A stretch of 64,000 nt of DNA from assembly GCA_947095535.1 (NCBI GenBank), contig OX352774.1, forward strand, positions 29,528,496-29,592,495. The letters are read 5' to 3'. Within the stretch, counting starts at the first letter, position 1; every line of letters begins with the position of its first letter. The notes below the pieces were generated by a model. It made no database searches. It was not told where the DNA came from and worked only from the letters and a program-made list of their open reading frames with translations. Position numbers and translations under genes: made by a program. The stretch comes from Poecilobothrus nobilitatus (Eukaryota; Arthropoda; Insecta; Diptera; Dolichopodidae). Shown here piece by piece: positions 36,331-48,300 of this stretch.

Positions 36331-37824
36331 ACAGTGAAAAATAGTCATAATAAATAGTAACAGTGAAACTTTAAGTCACACCTGATTAAAGGTATTGTTA
36401 ATGTGCAATGTTTTAGCATTTGTCAAGTAATGTTACTTTTTTCTTTTGCTTCTCAATCGAATTGTTTCATTCAAAAATTGGGAAAACAATTACTTCTACA
36501 CCAAAATTTCAATCCAACTTACGTAGAATTTTTAATAGAATTTTTCTTAGAATAAGTTTTTCATTTACCCTTTTAATATGTTTTTAAAAATTTTAATTTA
36601 TTTTAATAAAACAAAAATATCTTATATAAGATATTTTTTGAATATATCTCCTTTTAAACATAATTTTAAATATTTATCTTATACATCTAAGATAATATAG
36701 CAAAATATAATTATAACACATTGAAGATCCCATAAGAAATAACAATTATTTTGTTTTCTTTTTTATTTTTGATTTTTAAATCTATAAAAAAGATTCATAT
36801 AAAATACCAAAAATTAGGTTTAAATTTTTTCTTAAATGATGTTATAATAAAAAAAATTTTAATCTCTTTAGAGTTTTCTTTCAGTGTAAAAAGGTCATCA
36901 AAATAAAATCTTTTATAAAACAAAAAAAAACTTATAAGTAAATACCTAAAATGACCCTTATATTTAAAAGATATTTCAAATACAAAAAAAAAAAAAATTT
37001 TAAAACAAAAATTTTCCCAAAGAAAAAAATTTAATTTTCCAAAATGATTCTTTTTTTATATTAAATTTATTGCAATATTCGTATAATATCATAATATGTG
37101 TATATAATATACATATATATGTACATATTTTTTAAGATTTTATTTTTTAAGATTTTAATTTGATTTTTGGAAATTTGTTTTCATCCAATATGTAAAATAA
37201 TTATATTGAAAGTTGAAACACATATAACACATATATTTTGTTGCTAAAGATTAAGAACTATGTATTAATAAAAAAAAATGTTTAGTTTTGCTGACCCTTT
37301 TGCTTTGTTTAAGAACGTTTAATACGTTTAAGAAGACGTTTAAGAAGAATTCAAGAATTATTTAAAACCCAACATAAACTGCATTAAAACATATTTCATA
37401 TAAGAACTATAAATTTTAATATTTTATAAGGTGTCATTATTTGTCTGTCGCATTATTTCGATAATCGCTCGATGGGATAGTTGAATCTCAAGATATACAA
37501 ACACCAGTTTTTCCAGGTTTCTTTACGTTTTCCTTCCCTCTCTTGATGCATAGGAATTTTAAACTGAGTAAAACGAGAAGAAGTACGAATATGTTCGAAA
37601 ATTAAATTAAGTGCAACATAAGTTAAGAGATAAGTGTATAATTACTTTTTTTTATAAATTAAGCTATATAATCGAGTATTTTATGAGATATACTTAATGC
37701 ACTTTAGTTTTAAGTGTTAATTTTTTATTGAAATTTTTTTTCTTCACTATACATTTAAAATATGTAAAGGGGAACAAATTAAAAAACTCATACAAAAACC
37801 AGTACATACTTTCAAATTTGTAAC

Positions 37825-38537
37825 CAGAGCTGGCTAAAATTAAAATACACACTACACAGACACGCAGTACATATTAAAGTAAAAGTATTTGAGTAAAATA
37901 ATTTATAAGTAAAAGTTAAAATTAAAAAGTAAAATTTAAAAGTAAAAGTATTTGACTTGAATTTTTAAAATAGAAGTAAAGTATTTGAGAAAAATATTTC
38001 AAAAACAATCATTTATAGAATTAAAATCTTGAAATTTTCAAATATATATACTAGTAAAATATTTCAAAATACTTTATCCACATATTTTATATCAAAACAT
38101 AAGTATAATTAATTGTTGGCTATGTCGATTATTGCATACCCGTTCAATTACCCGATTAGATTAGAAAGCGAAGTCATCTATGATATAAATTTTTAAATTT
38201 CTCTTCCATAGTTTTAAGTTTAAAAATTTACATGGATAAATAATTTAATAATAAAGATAATCGTACCAAGGATATACAACAATCGACATAACCAACTTTT
38301 CACTTTCCCTGTTATGACATAAATTATTTCGAAAAAATATTTAAAATAAATTTTTGATATTCATACTTTATTAGTATTTGAAAAATTCATGTTAAATACT
38401 TTTACCTTTTTTTTTTGAATACCTACACTATTATACCTACATTTTGTATTCGGGAACGCCGAGTCAAATATATTTAACTCAAAATTATTATTTTGAATAC
38501 TCATCAAACTCTTTTAGTCGAATACTATCTAGCCCAG
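37825..38537. mobile_element. Long-TIR MITE, hAT-like ends
   Basis: The left end cagagctggctaaaatta and the inverted right end ctgggctagatagtatt are related. Inside, agtaaaagtatttgacttga and gaatttttaaaatag near 37938 match the inverse of 38370-38420. hAT elements often begin CAG[AG]G-x-TGG, hence the tentative class. No convincing 8-bp duplication was found. Confidence 0.4.
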
Positions 38538-40195
38538 TAAGAATAGTATTTATATAAAAAAAAAAAATTCAATTTTTAGATGCATTTTTAATACAATATA
38601 CCATATTAAAAAAATGATGATAAGTGCATAATCCAGATAAAAAAAAAAATCCAATTTGGATATAATACCAAAAACAAAAGTAAGAATTAAAATTGCAAAA
38701 AAAAAAATTCTGTATTTTTCGCTTCTATGATGATTATTTTGAAACATAACGATATTAAAAAACTATTTAGTATTAAAATTAAATATATACATACATATTT
38801 AAAACATCAAAATAAAAAAAAACTAACTTTCCCTAATAATAACGTATCTGTATAAATATGAATTAATTTTTTCTTTAATCACTAAATAATGTCAAAAACA
38901 TGTGCTATTTAAACTGAATATTCAGCAAAATTCTTAAGGGTATTAAAAGTTTTGTTTTGATTTGTTTTTTTTTTTTTAACTTTAAAAAAAATCATGTTCA
39001 TATCATCACTTCCTTATCCTTTCATCCTTACTATAATATCATATTTTGTTTTTTTTGTTTTTTTTTTTTGTTTTTATTTAATCAAAACAAATTTATGATA
39101 ATTTTCATCGTTGTGACGTAATCTTTTAATTTTTTTTAATGGTTTTTAACGCATTTATTCGTTCAATCAACAAAATAAAAAATATTTTCATTTTATCTAT
39201 CAAAATATTATCCGGTGTCATAAAAAAGGACTTTTTTTTTTTTTGTTTTTTTATAGAAAATTGCATTAATAAAAGATACAAAATATGAAATATTCACTAA
39301 ATATACATACATAATATATTGATAAAAAACTAAAGAAGATACATTCATATATTTTATATATATATATAACACAATATAACTATACATAATGGTTTAATGC
39401 AATTGTATTTGTAACTGAATATAATATAATAGTAAATAAAAAACAATAACAATAAAAAAAAAAACAAAAAAAATAGCATCAGAGATTAAGTGGTAAAAAA
39501 TTGAATGAAATGTACTTATCATGTTAGCAAGTGCAAAGCTGTGGAAAATTAAATTACAGATTTTCTTCAGATTATAAATTATATTTCATTATTATTTTTT
39601 TTTTTTTTTGAGACCATTTTGAAGTTTGAGGGGTTTTCAAATTAACAGGAAAAAAAAAATAGATTTTATGTTTTAGTTTAAAAACTGTATCATACTGAAA
39701 TTTTTCATGTCATAATATTATTATGTTTTTTTGTCTATTTTTTTTTTTTTTTTGGTAATTCTTCTTTAAAACAAAAGTTCTTTTCTATTTTCTTTTTCAA
39801 TTTTATTTTCGTCACTAAATGTAAAAAAATAAAGAAAAACTTGGAAAATATAAATAGAATTTACATGTAAATGTATAAAACATCTTTTTTAAATTTTTTA
39901 ATTCTTGTCCTTCCAAAGATATTTCGAGAATATTCTAATTGAAAAAGTCTAAAAAAGAGCAAAAAAAATTTACTACCATAATCCTAGATTATTTTTGTAA
40001 GAAAAAGGTGTTTTAAAGATTATATTACGCTAATTAAAATTAATGATTTAATTTTGACGGTTTTTTTGTGGTTATGTAGAGTAGAATTATTATCCTTTTT
40101 AAATAAAAATAATTTATTATGTTAAATTTAAATAATCCCTCTTTATTTTTGTACTTTTGAAATTTTTATTTTTATATTGAATTATATTTAAGTAT
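38538..40195. other. Gene-free AT-rich stretch
   Basis: Long A/T runs and ATATAT segments only. 36331-37824 is also without recognisable features apart from short gtttaagaag repeats at 37320-37350. Confidence 0.5.
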
Positions 40196-40504
40196 AATAA
40201 ACATAATTCCGATCATTGATCACCGGCGAAATTCGCGTCGCTTAACTATTTTTCCTCAAACGAAACATAAGTGTAGTGAAACGAAAATGTAATTGATAAT
40301 TAAAAAAATAAACAACATTTTTAATTTTGGGTGCTTAGGAATAACCCTAACCTAACAATATAACTGAGAAAAATTTAAAATATTTTAATCTCGATCACGA
40401 CAAAATTTTAGTTGGACGCCGATGGTGACAGCTCTCAAATGTTAGTAAATAGATAATTAATATTAGTTGTGAATTTTTTGTCGATGGTCGATGGAGTGTT
40501 TATT
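40196..40504 (-). mobile_element. MITE-like dispersed repeat, copy 2, with imperfect terminal inverted repeats
   Basis: The left end aataaacataattccgatc and the inverted right end aataaacactccatcgac form an imperfect terminal inverted repeat of about 26 bp. The interior matches copy 1 at 4510-4738 in inverse orientation. It is about 310 bp long and non-coding. The superfamily cannot be assigned from the ends alone. Confidence 0.5.
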
Positions 40505-40930
40505 ACTTTACTCTATAGGTAAATAATTTATTGTATATGTGTGTTTATTGTATGAGTGTGCACACCGCAACATTTATTTTTATATACTGACTGATATTTT
40601 GTTTTAATAACAGTTACTAAAAAATAAATTTGATTTTATTACAAAATACAGTTGAACCAGAAATTTTTAATATTTTAAACGGGTTGTCAAAGTTTTGGAA
40701 AAAGAAATTTATATATTGCAGAAACACTTCAACAATTTCAAAATAAACTTAGCCCTACATATATTTTTTCTTTATTTAATATAAAAGAGACCATTTTATA
40801 AAATACGTAATGTTATCTGGTACATTAAAAGCTGTTTTCTCTTATACATATTTTGAATCATTTTTTGATGATAAAATTTCGTTTGGATAAAATTTTAAAG
40901 TAAACAATTTGAATTATTTAAAAAAGTATA

Positions 40931-41049
40931 TATATTTTTTTTTTTTGCGAAGTTATGTGGGATCAAAAGACACTATAGAAGAGTGAAAACGGGCACGAGT
41001 CCTCTATGAGTATGTGGGACTTTAACCCACTAAACACCACCTCCCTATA
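40931..41049 (-). mobile_element. LINE 3'-UTR fragment with poly(A) tail
   Basis: Read on the minus strand, gggaggtggtgtttagtggg, ttaaagtcccacata and a body of about 60 bases end at an A-tail (plus-strand T-run 40935-40946). It matches 426-541 and the tail of the LINE at 12992. This is an extremely 5'-truncated LINE insertion without coding sequence. Confidence 0.55.
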
Positions 41050-44000
41050 TACTCGTATATATAATTAAATTTTTATTAACTTAGTTTCGCTTTCCAACAA
41101 ATGCATTGACTAAATTTTACTCGTTTTTAAGAAATGATATTGTATATCATCCTTATTTCACTACCGTACATAAGAATAGTTTTGATCTGTAATTTTATTC
41201 GGGAAATTCATAGGAGAGAAACTCATACTGAGATAATAAAGAAGAAAACAAAATGATGATGGTGGATAAGCCACACGCTAAGAAAAAATTACAATAATAT
41301 AAATTACTTGTTCTTGTGTGGAACCTCCAACAAAGTAGGAGACGCGAACGAAAATTGACATGTCAAATAGAAGTCCTATGCTCTTTAATAAACTGATAAT
41401 GGTCAAATAACGTGGAAAACATAAAAAAAAAAACTTTCACTCTTATCAATATAAATGTTGAATTTAAATTATTGAATTAATATTGTTATTATAAATAAAA
41501 TAATTAAGTTATTTATTTTGTATTATATTAATTATTAAATATAATTATGTATTTTTTTTTAGGAAATGCCAAAACGTTAGAAAGTGTAAATGCATCAGAA
41601 GATCTAAAAAAGAAAAAATTGAAAATACTTCAACATTCTGTATGAAATTCTGACCTTAACTAAAATCAGACTTGGATCATCTACTATCATAGACTTAAAC
41701 CAGATATGGGAAATTAAAATTAAACAACTAATTTAATTCCTAAACTATATGTATACGGACTGATAACAAATAGCTAATAATTAAACTTACAAGGAAATGG
41801 TATCAAAATGACATTTTGTTTATACAATTTGTGTTCTCTAAGATAGAATTTTAAAGACAAACCATGCAAACTAACCAATTAACTAACCAGAGGAATGAAT
41901 TATTTTTAACATAAGACTCAATTCAATGGTAAAATTGCTATTGTAGCTAAATAGTTGGAAATTTTTACAACTACATATATAACCTATACTTGATTTATAT
42001 TATTACTACATTAACTAACTTTATATTTATCTTGCATTATTGAACATTTGATATATTAAATATATCATAATATTCTGAATCTATGTTTCTCTTACGTTCA
42101 CTTATAGTAAATTTTTGCTATATAAAAAATATAAACGATACAATGTAAAACTGAATCCAAATTCTTCTGAACTATTTTTTTAATCGTTAATCTTAAAAAA
42201 TAAAACTTAGTTACTTTTATTTAATAACTATGTATAAATTAGACTTAAATAATTAACTAATACTACTTATATACTATTTAAATACCTTGTATTAATTTTT
42301 TTGAATTGTTAAAATAATTTAATAAAAGAAAAAAAAAAAAATAAATAAAAAATTCAAAAATGATCAATCAAAATTTTTATCAGATTAATTATGGATTAAT
42401 GAAAAAACAGACAAAATTTTCATAATTTTTTTTTCCCCATTTGTTTTTTGTACATTTTTTTTTTTTATTTAACTTTAAAAAAAAAAAAAATTTTACAAAA
42501 GAACAAAAAAGAATCACTTATTGTCCTGCTATTTTTTGGAATAATAAATTATAATTTTTTTTTTAAACAAATACATATACTGTTAACCATTTAAAATAAT
42601 GTCAACAATTCATTTTAATCTTAAATCCTATCTATGGTGAACGATGATATCAATTTTTTGTTATTATTGCTTTTTTTACATTCTTTATATACATTTAAAC
42701 AAAAAGAATTCCCATTATAAATAAAGCGATTTAAATTATATATATTTTGAGTGGGGAAATTAAAAGGAATCCTTAAAATTGGAAATAATCAACAAAAATA
42801 AAAAACACACAAATTAACACATATACAAATTTTAATATAACATAGTAAAATTGTTCTAGCATAGCAATTGTTTTTATCGTTCTTAAGGACATAAGCGGAT
42901 TTTCTTTTTGCAATTGTGGTTATTTTATTGCCATTCGATGTGATTAAACTTCTACAAGGATAGAAAGAGAACCAAAAAAAAAAAAAAAATTATTAAAAAG
43001 AAAAGAGAAAGATGAAAATACACAGGCATTGTATTCTTTTTTTTTTTTTTTCTTGTTGTTGTTATTGTGCTAGATTTATTTATTTTATTGTTTTTAAAAA
43101 ACAAAAAAAAAAAGTTCCTATATATATCGAATTTTATATTGTATGAAAATATGAAAGGGTCAAAAGTGGATAATAAATTCGACTTTATCTAATTGGTAAA
43201 ATATTTATAATATAAACATTTTTTCGGTAGTTAAGTTATATTTGCTAAAAACGGGTTGAGTACGATATTCCAAAATAAAAAATGGCCAACTATAAAATCT
43301 CAACTAATTCAGAATCTCATATAAACATTAAATGAAATTTTTAATATGTATATGTATATTTTGGAAGCATATAACCCTGATTTAGTAAACAATCTTAAAA
43401 TCATCTAAACTTGATTTTTTATCCAACCATAAAATGCCTTTTTTTTTTTTTCTACGTTAGCTTTATTTCGATCCAAAAGTAAAATTTTTAATTTTATGGA
43501 ATTTTTTCAATATTATTTAATTTTTATTAATTAATATCCAATTTTGAAGAAAAAAGAAGACTAAGTAAAGTTTTAACAACAAACAAATTATTTACATATT
43601 ATCCATCATATAATTGCAATCATATTATACTTAATGAATAGAAAATTTATAATAAGATACTGACAAGTATAAAATTAAACCCAAAGCAACAAGATTTAAC
43701 AGTTAGGTTTACATTCATGGTGTTAAGTCCATTATTATACCTAATTTTAACTGTTCTCTTAACAACAACAACACATTGACAGTAACGTTTGCAGATTACA
43801 CAAGAATATCTGCCCCACATATATCCTAACAAATAGCATTTTTATAGAAAATTCGAAAATTTAACAAACATTGAAGATTTGCTAAAAAATTGTCGAATAA
43901 ATATGGTTAAAATGGATGATATAAACTAAGAGTAGTGTAAAATACGTTGTCATGCACTGCAACAGAAAACCATTAGATAACATACATTGTAAATAAAAAC

Positions 44001-44630
44001 AAGCTAAAATTAAAACAAAAAAAATACTGTTTATTGGGCAGAAAACAGAAATACATACATACATACATGAAATGCTGATACAAATTACTGATAAAACTAT
44101 AAAAAGGCCTGTACTATAGAAAAATTTCAGTTGGAAAAGGTATTAATGACACAACAATCACAGACGCTTCTAAATCAATCAAATAAAAATTAACAAATAA
44201 ATTCTATAAAAGAAGCAATTGTAATAAGGAATGAAAACTATTTCATCATAATAACTTAACCATTTATACATAATGGTAGCACAACTTATAAATGTAAACC
44301 GAATACATAAATTAAAAAAGTTTAAATTAACTGACCTGACATCTAGCTTTATGCATTGAGAGTGTGACTGCAATTTAATATCAATGAATTCTATACTTAC
44401 AGAATTATGTGATCTATATCAACATAAATTTTTAATATAAATTGCAAAACACAAAAAAGAAATAATTTGAAATTTAAGGGACATACCATATAAAAAAAAA
44501 AACAAAAAAAATCGGGTTAATTTCTTTATTTAAAAAAGTTGAAAAAAAAAAATATTAAACTCTAACAATAGTTTGAAGGTTAATTTAATACTTTTACAGT
44601 TATCTTTACAAATAATTAGTTATTTTTTAT
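41050..44630. other. Gene-free stretch beyond the 3' end of the giant ORF
   Basis: AT-rich. A patch at 41200-41400 (ggtggataagccacacg, tagaagtcctatgctc) resembles the body of the SINE-like element at 3847-4258 only in the word gtcctatgctc. The segment 43640-44380 is less homopolymer-rich and has three minus-strand frames of 60-64 codons, but none shows a recognisable motif or good coding character. Confidence 0.45.
44051..44068. repeat. ATAC microsatellite
   Basis: Four to five ATAC units, about 700 bp beyond the 3' end of the giant ORF. Confidence 0.8.
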
Positions 44631-44636
44631 TTTATT
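44631..44636 (-). promoter_or_regulatory. Candidate polyadenylation signal of the giant ORF
   Basis: The minus strand reads AATAAA about 130 bases after the TAG stop, within an A-rich stretch. It is the first exact match found downstream, but AATAAA is frequent by chance in DNA of this composition. Confidence 0.35.
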
Positions 44637-44766
44637 TGTAATTATAACTGTAAAAGATAAATGTGAATTATTAAAAAAAAATATATATTATTAAATTGAA
44701 TTGAAATTAAATTTATCCAAAATTTTTAGTCCTATTTTTAAAAATAATTTCTATAAGCTTTTTCAT

Positions 44767-45283
44767 CTAATGTAAATTATTTGGGTTATTAATTACAGGT
44801 GGATACCAACATTCATATCCTGGCCATAAATAATAATAGCAGCAATCTGGTGAATGCGATCTGTAACATCCAGAAGTAGTATAGTGATTTTTAAAGCTTG
44901 AATTATTTGAAAATTGGTTACAATTTAATTGTTTTCTTTGATATTGATTAAATTTTTGTTCTGGATTCTTGTTAAAAGGATCATGAGTAAATGGATAATT
45001 TTGACATAGATTTTGAGATGTTTGTTGATTATTTGAAAATGGGTTTTGCGGTGTTTGTTGATTAATTTGACATTGATATTGAGGTACTTGTTGAATATTT
45101 TGATATTGATATTGAGGTGTTTGTTGCATATTTTCATATTGATATTGAGATGTTTGTTGATTATTTTGAAATTGATTTTGAGGTATTTGTTGATATTGAG
45201 ATGTTTGTTCATTATTTTGAAATTTAGTTTTAATTTGTTGATTATTTTGAGATTGAATTTGAGGTATTTGTTGATTATTTTTA

Positions 45284-45314
<31 letters not shown>

Positions 45315-48300
45315 CACTTTGATCAGGTAACCTTTTATTCATATTATCAAATTTAATATTACTACTTTTAGTATTCTCAGTGTTTGGATGGCTTGTATTT
45401 TCATCATCATTATGAAAATAATGATGAACACAGTATACCCTAGATGTTGAATTTTCATGATCGTCAGAATTTATTAAATATGTTTCATTTCGTTTCAAAC
45501 TATTAAGCGATGTATTTGAATTATATTTTGTAAAAGAATCATCACAAAAATTATCTCTTTTTGAATAGTCATAGTGCATTTCTAAATAATTTTCAACATT
45601 AGAACAGGTATCAAAATTTCTATGATTTTCTATATTACTTTCTAAGCAATTTTCGTGTAAAATATGTTCAACGCTATAACCATCATACACATTGCTTTTT
45701 TGATTATGTTGACCACCACGTTTTCTATAATTAATTTCATCATCAAGATAATATTTTTCATCACACATTTTACTAGGTAATTCGTTCAATAATCTGGTAC
45801 AGTCATGTTGAGATACAAGATATTTTACTTCATATTGTTTAATACTAGTTTCACTATTTTTTTTCTTTTTTACAGAATTATTTGGTTTACTTTCTTTGCT
45901 TTTTCGTAAACAATTGCAACATGATTTACTCTTTTTGACTTTTCGAGGAGGAGGAGGAGGAGAACTAGGTGGAGAATACGCAGGAGATAAAGTTTTCACT
46001 GTTTCTTCATAATTTGTATTAGAAATTGGTACAAATGACGTTATACAATATTTTGTTTGATCATTTGTTCGATCTAAATATCCTGTAAATTGTTCTAAAA
46101 CAATATTTTCATTATTGTCACATTTTCTAGACGGTCTTCTGAACTCTCGTATTCTTGAAATCCTTTTGTTCTCTTTGTCCACATAAGTCTCTTTGTTCAC
46201 ATAATTCTCTTTACGTTCACTTAATTCTCTTTCATATGATTGCGTTGGTGATTTTGAGTTGAAATCGTCTTCATAATTGTCATCATTTTGAAGATATATA
46301 TGTTCATGATCTGACGGTCTTCTGCACTCTCGTATTTTTGAAATCCTTTTGTTCTCTTTGTTTACATAATTCTGTTTGCGTTCACAAAATTCTCTTTGTT
46401 CACATAATTGCGTTGGTGATTTTGAGTTGAAGTTGTCTGCATAATTGTTGTCATTTGGAAAATATATATCATGATCTGATTTTCCATTCGAAATATAAGT
46501 ATACTCATCACGTTTATTCGGAAGATATATTTGTTCATGATCTAATTTATTATTTGAAATATAACTATTCTCATCACGTTTGTTTGGAAAATATATTTGT
46601 TCGCCAAATTTATGTGAACTATAATTTCGAAAATCAATATTCGCCTGTAATATTTCATTCTGATTAGGTATGCATTTACATTTACAACAGCAGCAGTCAT
46701 CATATTTATACACTATATCGGGCTTTCTATATTCATATTTAGCTCCATTCATTGCAACACATTTTGAATGATAACAGCAATCTAGGTAACCATTTTTATT
46801 CCCTAACTCACAGCTTACACGTTCACTTCTAGGTATATCTACTGCAGCAGATCTTGGTTCAGTTTGATAAGTATAATTATTTTTTCCGTTATGATCTTGA
46901 GATGAACGTAAAACATTAGTAGTTGATCCACCACCTTTACGTAGATGATGATAATTTTCTGAAAGGATTTTTGGATTATTATTTTTTTTTGAATTATGTT
47001 CAGAATTTTTATTTTTATTATGCACATCTTGATGATAATTTTTATGATGATTTTTATGATCTTCATTATAAATTTTTATATGCTTAATAATTTTTTTCTG
47101 ATCCTTTAACGGTTCATTGGTAATAAGCAAATCCAAGCTTTTTTCTTCTTTTTTAGATGTGTATTCGTTATCATGTGGCAAAAGTTTACGTGGAACTTTA
47201 ACTTGTATTATAATATGATCATCTGACTGAGATTGTTCTGCCACAGTGGCATTGTTTTGGCAATATGAATTTTTTTCATTGTTATATAAATTTTCTTCAA
47301 CTATTGCTGCACCTCTACTATCTTCTTCTAATAGGAAATTATTTTGTTCTATAAATTGTTTCTGTTGTGGTGTATTCATTGATCTCCTTCTATCATAATA
47401 ATATGGTTTCTTATCTATTTTTCCACCAGAATTAACTCTAATATGTCTGTTATCGTTAGTGGGTACGTTATGTAAAGCATTATGCTTTAAATAAGAATCC
47501 TCTTTTGTTTTCTTAGAAACATACTCATTTATTTTATCATCATTTTCATCAGCATATTGCTTTTGATATGTTGATTTTTTTTGTTTACTTAACAAATTCT
47601 TTGCTTTCATTGGAATTGCATTAGACTCAACATTGCTTAAAACTTGATCCTCATAAATGTTACTAGTATCATCCTTTAAATAAACTTCTTTAGTAGGGCC
47701 TGTATTATCTTCTTCTAAAAATGAATTAGATAAGTTATTTTGATCACTTTCTAAATATGAGTAAGATGACTCATTTTGATAACCATTTCTATCATCAGTT
47801 TCATAATATAAATGTGATGTATCAGCATCTGCTTCATTTGAATTTTGAAATTCTTCTCGCGTATGATAATTTCTTTTACTGCGGTTTATTATTGTGAAAG
47901 ATGATTTCGAAATTGGTTTAACATTATCTTTATTAACATTTGTTACTTCTTTAGTACTATTATTTAATGAATCATAATCATCTCTATTATTATTTTGAGG
48001 TTCCATATTCTCTGAACTGTAGTCAACACTTTTTAAAAAAGAATCACCTGCAAATTCATCATCGCTATCTGCATTTTTATTGACAGGTCTTCGTTTAAAG
48101 TATGCGTTATTATAAGATTGATTTTCAACATTTTCTGGTTCTTTCATTGTAGAATAACATTTTATTTTATCTTTTACTTTATTGGAAAAACCCTCATCGT
48201 AGAAATTTTTTTTATTGCTTAAAAGAGAACCTTCATAATTTTCATTTTCTATTTTGATAGAATCTGCTGGGTCAATATATTTTCTTTTTTCATTTTCATC

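Noticed and set aside
44925..45330. Extra ORFs of 94-130 codons on both strands over the end of the giant gene
   Set aside because: They are other-frame readings of the regular Gln/Asn repeat; the repeat period keeps several frames open.
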